NCBI GenBank assembly: GCA_012798365.1
Contig: JAAZNH010000292.1
Location: 1-10,453 of the forward strand
Length of the DNA stretch: 10,453 bases
Origin: Methanomicrobiales archaeon
GTDB taxonomy: Archaea; Halobacteriota; Methanomicrobia; Methanomicrobiales; Methanospirillaceae
Direction of reading: 5' to 3'
Both the position numbers and the translations under genes were made by a program. How positions within the stretch are numbered: the stretch's first letter is position 1; every line of letters begins with the position of its first letter. Positions 7,601-10,453 of the stretch are shown in pieces. The notes under the pieces were generated by a model that searched no databases, was not told where the DNA came from, and saw nothing but the letters and a program-made list of their open reading frames with translations.

Positions 7601-7955
7601 GATCGTACGGGACTGCGAGGAAGTTGTCGGCATTGCTGTCAAGAACGAACAGGAGGTCCGAGAGGCTGGATGCACGGGTCAGGATGAGGACCGGGATCAT
7701 CCAGAGATCATTGTCGGTTTTTATCTGCCGGCAGAAGTCGAAAGCCTCCGGCCCAAGCGTGACGGAGTCGCAGACAAGGAGGTTCGGTTTTCCATAATGC
7801 AGGGTTTCAAGGAGCGATGAGCTGTCTGAAAAGAGGGTGACATGATACCCCCTTTGTTCCAGGTATTCCGGTTTTACCGGGGTCTCTGTTTCACTCTTAC
7901 AAAGAACGAAAACGTCAATGACATTCTCGTTTCCATCGGACGAGGTGGAATTCAT
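4653..7955 (-). CDS. Large coiled-coil protein with an N-terminal degenerate receiver domain
   Basis: This is an 1100-residue soluble protein. Residues about 12-130 resemble a response-regulator receiver: NLLVCDSVTLGPEAF holds D63 at the phospho-acceptor place, and PVLILTRAS holds T93. However, the first strand VFVLCKSETE lacks the acidic pair, and FLAVPYDP has valine where the conserved lysine should be. It is therefore probably a pseudo-receiver. A short segment (about 148-173, ending LLEFLLSSFE) resembles linkers I recall in methanogen sensor proteins. Residues about 175-815 are almost unbroken heptad-rich coiled coil. A Pro/Ala-rich and then acidic linker follows (about 825-1020). A compact helical domain ends the protein (about 1036-1100: FDRTQWFDLLKWAHHSGALS, then RLTPRQDEQVRDM). 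No ATPase motifs or membrane spans are seen, so it is not an SMC protein. A scaffold or cytoskeleton-like signalling role is inferred. Start ATG 7955; a strong TATA lies upstream. Confidence 0.88.
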   Translation of the reverse strand: MNSTSSDGNENVIDVFVLCKSETETPVKPEYLEQRGYHVTLFSDSSSLLETLHYGKPNLLVCDSVTLGPEAFDFCRQIKTDNDLWMIPVLILTRASSLSDLLFVLDSNADNFLAVPYDPPYLLSLIEGMLVTHVERQTPEQIKTQFKIQHDEHLFVVTADRRKLLEFLLSSFEIAVNKSDELARAGSAIASLKQTVTRADEVASEQGRVIGVMNQTLQQREQAISALNDEIREKARQIEEHIREKGFFIKEREEDKALIARTEDQVRAIMAENEELGRTHAEEAGEMSRKIAALKAELDSADADLATTRGVLDQESAKRKTAEASLEKLIPEKEQLEKTARALTLECGQLKAALASEKSRAEAAEQEARSLTLAKNESEQDLTRVIDELRATGRQQAGDIVTFREERAAALDRISALEGQLAALAAEKERSEAEHAREILCQREKITELESARESATATIAEKSRQVTALEQELADQKGATGVAEARAGGLDTELARMRSVLDDKCREAAGLSDDLKGARQEISAAKATIQSLEDTLGTARSAVEDKSRLIADLERVTNDLRESGAETLSRVRALETEAADLRASLDAEKQGHAQTRESLQGALLQRDVALSSLQGAHEEVKSHLDQHRDNLVLAKQELTVAEGERAALNARVAESLTHIRDLEAKLGAAAAEQAAADKHIRSLSDELEGARAALETERRQRRSGEESMRSAVSAQEKADEAIRQARSEQEKIRGMLDAEEQERRNAEERLRSLEVTSESRIQELSAELDAASTRLRMLEDQVRMATQGKLEAEEKAAQLEAEIDQARSALADEWEDHMTDNERYTAAGRKEPARADVPSPASAPAPFPANAAAAAPAPAGSVPAMEDPDMGAPLPVVIARTSALPVEIPDPVRSVVAVPPAQVPAVTVPHVTDVEDLFEDDAGAPSDEPAEEESGAQWDEAGDEADAPVVSIMRDEDPNVAELDPAACPAVAAPGISGIEEDDADELESPMAGSEAPLPVSGQDDGGEDDETMVSYASPSPAAAYRPFSAAPQGVLFDRTQWFDLLKWAHHSGALSQDQRLQIVRMGRLIQKGRRLTPRQDEQVRDMISLVQSLGYRFM

Positions 7956-7999
7956 TACAATCTCTCACGTACGGGAAGGATCCAGGCGCAGTTATGCCT

Positions 8000-8028
8000 G
8001 ATATATAATATTATATACTCTTTTAAAG
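8000..8028 (-). promoter_or_regulatory. Strong AT-rich TATA promoter for the coiled-coil gene, with a 16-bp palindrome
   Basis: The minus strand reads CTTTAAAAGAGTATATAATA followed by TTATATAT. The core TATATAATATTATATA at 8002-8017 is a perfect 16-bp palindrome. It lies 47-62 bases before the ATG at 7955, so a start about 25 bases downstream would leave a leader of roughly 20-30 bases. Because it is symmetric it could also bind a dimeric regulator. Confidence 0.55.
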
Positions 8029-8080
8029 CATTTCTGGTCGAAACAGGCCTTCCGGGCGCAGTGTTGAACAAAATCAGCAC

Positions 8081-8086
8081 AAAAAA
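8081..8086 (-). terminator. T6 tract after the MerR-type gene
   Basis: The minus strand has CCCCC then T6, 18-23 bases after the TAG at 8106-8104. It precedes the separate promoter of the coiled-coil gene, so the two genes seem to be transcribed apart. Confidence 0.4.
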
Positions 8087-8103
8087 GGGGGAAAAGAAAT
8101 ATT

Positions 8104-8964
8104 CTACGAAATTTTTCTGCGCGTCGCTGTATCGACGGGGATCTGCAGCTCGGTCAGCAGTTCGTCCTCTGCCACCAGGTTGGGATCGCTGAGGTATACC
8201 TCCCGGTGCGGGCCGGTGATCTCAAACTCCCGCTCTTCCAGGTACATGCCGATACGGGACCATGCGCCATGGAGGCCGGAATAGGGCCCCTTGTGGATGA
8301 GCGATAACACCTTTCCGCCCGGCAGTGCGTGGATCTCGATCGCCGGGTCGGTTGCAGTGACCTTGCCGCTGATCGGGGCAGCACATTCCATGAGCGCGTC
8401 CTTCTCCTTGTATTCGCAGTCATGGTACAGGGTCATGAACGGCCCGGTGACCTTCAGCCCGTTGCGCTGGTTCTCTTCTGAGTATATCTGGCCGCAGAGA
8501 TCCTGCATGAGGATCGTGATGGTCTCACTATAACTTCCCACGCCCCGCTTCCCGATAACCCGGAGCGGCGGGACCTCTTTTACAACAGGTTCATTGTGTG
8601 ACAGAATCATCATCTCCAGTGAAGCGCCCGATGTTTCGAGAATCGCCTCGATCTGTTGTAACCTCTGGACTTCGGACCGGATCGCCCCTCTCCGTTTTTG
8701 GAAGAGGAGCTGGATCATCTCCCGGTCCCCGCCTTCCTTTGCAGCAAGGAGCGTCTCAATCTCGGCAAGGGAAAAACCAAGCCCGCAGAGTTCTTTAATG
8801 GAGACGCCGGTTGCTATCTGCGGCCCGGTGTAATACCGGTAGCCGGTTGCAATGTCTTTGCTGGCCGGGACAAGGAGGCCCCGCTCATCATAGAGGCGCA
8901 GCGCTTTCTGGCTGAGCCGGGTGATCTGCGAGAACCTGCCTATGGGGATCTGGTCGATTGCCAT
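8104..8964 (-). CDS. MerR-family transcriptional regulator with a GyrI-like ligand-binding domain
   Basis: From the ATG at 8964 the product is 286 residues. Residues 8-75 are a MerR winged helix-turn-helix: IGRFSQITRLSQKALRLYDE, then GLL, GYRYYTGPQ and a second helix block SIKELCGLGFSLAEIETLL. A dimerising helix follows (about 80-112). Residues about 128-286 are a GyrI-like/AraC-effector-binding domain, with the LMECAAPI strand (E193), GPYSGLHGAWSRIG and HREVYLSDP. The layout is that of BmrR-type drug or small-molecule sensors, so ligand-controlled DNA binding is likely; ligand and targets are unknown. A longer frame to a GTG at 9090 adds 42 residues before the HTH and is rejected. A TATA-like CTATATGG at 8993-9000 lies about 30 bases before the ATG with no ribosome site, fitting a leaderless message. 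No transporter or other obvious target gene adjoins it. Confidence 0.92.
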   Translation of the reverse strand: MAIDQIPIGRFSQITRLSQKALRLYDERGLLVPASKDIATGYRYYTGPQIATGVSIKELCGLGFSLAEIETLLAAKEGGDREMIQLLFQKRRGAIRSEVQRLQQIEAILETSGASLEMMILSHNEPVVKEVPPLRVIGKRGVGSYSETITILMQDLCGQIYSEENQRNGLKVTGPFMTLYHDCEYKEKDALMECAAPISGKVTATDPAIEIHALPGGKVLSLIHKGPYSGLHGAWSRIGMYLEEREFEITGPHREVYLSDPNLVAEDELLTELQIPVDTATRRKIS

Positions 8965-8992
8965 TGTTACCGGTACTGTGTGATTCCGCGAA

Positions 8993-9000
8993 CCATATAG
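8993..9000 (-). promoter_or_regulatory. TATA box of the MerR-type gene (leaderless start)
   Basis: The minus strand reads CTATATGG, 29-36 bases before the ATG at 8964. Transcription about 25 bases downstream would begin within a few bases of the start codon. This spacing supports the 8964 start over the upstream GTG. Confidence 0.5.
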
Positions 9001-9011
9001 GGTGTCGTTGT

Positions 9012-9025
9012 CTGCCCCGGGGCAG
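9012..9025. promoter_or_regulatory. 14-bp palindrome upstream of the MerR-type promoter, candidate operator
   Basis: CTGCCCCGGGGCAG is a perfect palindrome starting 12 bases upstream of the TATA box. MerR-type dimers bind inverted repeats and often control their own genes, so self-regulation is possible. GC-rich palindromes also arise by chance in this base composition. Confidence 0.3.
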
Positions 9026-9241
9026 GGTACGGAACCCGGGCCGGATTGGCCTTTTAGGAAATCGTGGTACACCCCATTGGTCCGGCTCACCGCAATCCGG
9101 ATTTCGTCCGGAGCACGAACAGGAAGGGAACAGGCACGGGCCGGCCCTGCCCGCGTGCCAGTCCTCCGCAGGGGGTCATCCAGGAAGCCGGACGGTAGTT
9201 GACGGGGAGTAATCGCAGAGACAATAGCCGGCCCTGGTCAC

Positions 9242-9368
9242 GTACCTGTCCCGCATGGATAGTTTTGCAAAGGCAGGATTGTGCACCGCAGTTTTGATCG
9301 CAGGGACCGGGCCGGACCAGCACAGGGGGGTAGTGCGCACCATGTCATGCGGGGGGTCGGGCAGGTAC
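9242..9368. repeat. Imperfect long-range inverted repeat
   Basis: GTACCTG at 9242-9248 pairs with CAGGTAC at 9362-9368, and CCCGCATG at 9250-9257 pairs with CATGCGGG at 9346-9353. The right arm carries an insertion that includes most of the GGGGGGTCGGGC 12-mer (9351-9362). In RNA this would close a domain of about 127 bases. Confidence 0.4.
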
Positions 9369-9497
9369 AGGATCTTTTTAATCGCAGGGGCAGCGAACCG
9401 GCCACTCCCGCTCCAAACCGTATAATTCCGGGGGAATAGCGCATGGATTTACCGCGGCCGTACGGGATTTTTGTGTGCAGGCCCGAGCATCGTACAG

Positions 9498-9639
9498 AAA
9501 AAAAACGAATTGCCCCAGCCCGACCCCCCTTTTCGTGCAAGGGAAAATGGGTATGATTTCCGCTGGAACTCCCGACTGAAAAATACCCGATTACCCCCCA
9601 CGGGAAGCGAAGGGGGGTCGGGCCGGGCACATTTTTTTT
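9498..9639. repeat. Inverted-repeat element bounded by A8 and T8
   Basis: The left arm (9498-9531) is A8, a 6-base spacer, then GCCCCAGCCCGACCCCCCTT. The right arm (9610-9639) is AAGGGGGGTCGGGCCGGGC, a 3-base spacer, then T8. The arms match perfectly over 14 bases and imperfectly over about 30, with about 78 bases between. This resembles a small mobile inverted-repeat element or a two-way terminator. No clear target-site duplication is visible. Confidence 0.5.
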
Positions 9640-9671
9640 AGGAAGCGCCGGCCCCCCCAACATTTTTTTTT
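9603..9671 (+). repeat. Tandem unit GGAAGCG-core-ACAT8 in which the second core is inverted
   Basis: Unit one is GGAAGCG (9603-9609), a G6TCGGGCCGGGC core, then ACA and T8 (9632-9639). Unit two is GGAAGCG (9641-9647), CCGGCCCCCCC (9648-9658), then AACA and T9 (9663-9671). The flanks repeat directly with a period of 38, while the second core resembles the reverse complement of the first. The G6 run can pair with the C6 run before it (9593-9598) or the C7 run after it, giving two exclusive hairpins, each before an oligo-T tract. Confidence 0.45.
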
Positions 9672-9698
9672 CGGCCATCCACCTGCGCTGCAGTACGT

Positions 9699-9760
9699 GA
9701 AATTATTCCCGCGGGAAAAACAAAAGAGAGTAAGAAAAAAATCCGGAACAATTCCGGAAC
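9699..9760 (+). promoter_or_regulatory. Promoter region of the 2H phosphoesterase gene with palindrome and direct repeats
   Basis: GAAATTATTCC (9699-9709) is a weak TATA-like element. It overlaps the perfect 12-bp palindrome TTCCCGCGGGAA (9706-9717). TCCGGAAC is repeated at 9742-9749 and 9753-9760, 11 bases apart, about one helical turn. These could be operator sites, but no regulator is identified. Confidence 0.3.
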
Positions 9761-9807
9761 CAAGCGCAACACGTGTCGCCCGGAAGAAATCCTGAAAAAA
9801 AACTGCC

Positions 9808-10434
9808 ATGACCCGCTACCTAATCGATATCCGCATGATGGGCCCGGTGAAGAACCAGGTTCAGGAACTCAGCGATCATCTTGTAGAGAAATTCCACATC
9901 AATGATAACCTCACCGTCCCGCATATCACGCTGGCCGGCCCGTTTGAGGCTGAAGATGAGACCCGGCTCACAGAGGATTTTACCTGGATCTGTTCTGCCT
10001 GCACAACCGCGCCGGCCTATGAAGTGGGAGGGTATGGCTTCTTTGACGCAACCCGGGTCATTTATGTAACGATCACACCCGACGACACCCTCCGGAAGCT
10101 GCGGCATGAGCTCGCGCAGGCAATTGCGCCGTACTGTTCCCTGCGTAACTACGATCAGGATTCCGCTGAAGATTTCCGGTTCCATGCAACACTGGCCATG
10201 AAACTCGACTGGCTCACGTACCAGCGGATCAAATGGTATTTCCGGAACCAGGAACCGGTCGTGTTCCGGCACCACCCGATCCGGGTCACGCTCCTCAAAA
10301 ACTCAAACGTGCTCTGCGAATACGATTTTGTGCAGCAGCGGATGCTGACGGCTTCCCAGGCCCGGAGCAAAGCAACCCTGATGCGGGACCTCGACATCCT
10401 GAAGGCATGGGGCGACGGGAAAACCGATCGCTGA
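9808..10434 (+). CDS. 2H phosphoesterase / 2'-5' RNA ligase family protein
   Basis: This 208-residue protein carries the two histidine motifs of the 2H phosphoesterase superfamily. The first is PHITLAGPF with H39 and T41. The second is FRFHATLAMKL with H126 and T128, about 87 residues apart as expected for the two lobes of the fold. Members act on 2',5'- or cyclic phosphodiester bonds of RNA or nucleotides; the archaeal ThpR-type enzymes open 2',3'-cyclic phosphates or join RNA halves in vitro. The length is at the upper side of the family's usual 180-200 residues. The opening MTRYLIDIRMMG is a normal first strand, which supports the ATG at 9808, although no ribosome site precedes it. The C-terminal about 30 residues (ASQARSKATLMRDLDILKAW) form an extra charged helix. 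The true in-cell substrate cannot be told, and no RNA-processing neighbour is seen. Confidence 0.88.
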   Translation: MTRYLIDIRMMGPVKNQVQELSDHLVEKFHINDNLTVPHITLAGPFEAEDETRLTEDFTWICSACTTAPAYEVGGYGFFDATRVIYVTITPDDTLRKLRHELAQAIAPYCSLRNYDQDSAEDFRFHATLAMKLDWLTYQRIKWYFRNQEPVVFRHHPIRVTLLKNSNVLCEYDFVQQRMLTASQARSKATLMRDLDILKAWGDGKTDR

Positions 10435-10453
10435 TGTCCCGTCCGTGACAAAA

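Larger units (their letters stand above)
9026..9807. other. Long non-coding stretch with homopolymer runs and inverted repeats
   Basis: No frame on either strand in this stretch shows protein character. The longest, a minus-strand frame at 9238-9678, runs through the G, C and T homopolymers and has no domain or bias. What is visible is structure: GTACCTGTCCCGCATG (9242-9257) mirrored at 9346-9368, three copies of GGGGGGTCGGGC, an oligo-A/oligo-T-bounded inverted repeat, and a tandem T8/T9 unit. A TATA-like GTATAATT at 9420-9427 could start a plus-strand RNA near 9446 that would end at the T8 or T9 tracts (9632-9639, 9663-9671), about 190-225 bases. That RNA is only a possibility. Confidence 0.45.

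Noticed and set aside
8965..9090. Upstream extension of the MerR-type gene to a GTG at 9090
   Set aside because: It reads through the TATA box and the 14-bp palindrome and adds residues before a normal MerR start.
9255..9425. A 56-codon plus-strand ORF starting MDSFAKAGLC
   Set aside because: There is no promoter or ribosome signal, and it lies inside the repeat-rich stretch, so coding is not supported.
9238..9678. A 146-codon minus-strand ORF
   Set aside because: It runs through G, C and T homopolymers and inverted repeats, with no domain, no ribosome site and no codon bias like the neighbours.
9100..9700. A CRISPR array or tRNA gene in the long intergenic stretch
   Set aside because: The repeated strings are short, unevenly placed and partly inverted, with no regular repeat-spacer pattern. 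No cloverleaf or T-loop motif was found.

Overview
The window looks like a stretch of archaeal chromosome, most likely from a methanogen of the Methanomicrobiales (Methanoregula-like). This is inferred from the style of the sequence, not from a database match. TATA-type promoters precede several genes, Shine-Dalgarno sites are weak or missing, and short oligo-T runs follow most stops. Codons are GC-rich at the third position. The signalling proteins have the receiver/GAF/PAS build that is common in these methanogens.

Layout. 1-182 is the C-terminal tail of a P-type cation ATPase on the plus strand. 183-545 has no convincing gene. 546-872 (minus) probably encodes a small membrane-anchored protein with a CX3C-X9-CX3C tail. 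It is divergent from 1086-3305 (plus), a 739-residue receiver-GAF-PAS-PAS-PAS protein without a kinase. One nearly symmetric TATA element at about 908-922 can serve both. 3461-4132 (plus) is a DedA-type membrane protein. Convergent to it on the minus strand lie a possible frame-broken small ORF (4161-4333) and a 44-residue single-span membrane protein (4403-4537). Next is the largest gene, 4653-7955 (minus): 1100 residues with a degenerate receiver domain, about 640 residues of coiled coil, an acidic/Pro-Ala linker and a compact C-terminal domain. Upstream of it on the same strand is a MerR-type regulator with a GyrI-like ligand domain (8104-8964). 8965-9807 is a long non-coding stretch rich in homopolymer G, C and T runs and inverted repeats. 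9808-10434 (plus) is a two-histidine (2H) phosphoesterase of the 2'-5' RNA ligase type.

How the parts relate. No classical operon is evident; most genes have their own promoter-like and oligo-T signals. The theme is signal reception without a standard output. The receiver-GAF-PAS protein has no kinase or DNA-binding domain, and the coiled-coil protein has a receiver that lacks the acidic pair and the lysine. Their promoters share the string AAGAGTAT followed by an AT-rich TATA core, so they may be co-expressed, but this is inference.

The least explained parts are the coiled-coil protein, the twin-CX3C small protein, and the repeat cluster at 9346-9671. In that cluster the 12-mer GGGGGGTCGGGC occurs three times, twice as arms of an oligo-A/oligo-T-bounded inverted repeat. 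The neighbouring tandem unit carries the core in the opposite orientation.
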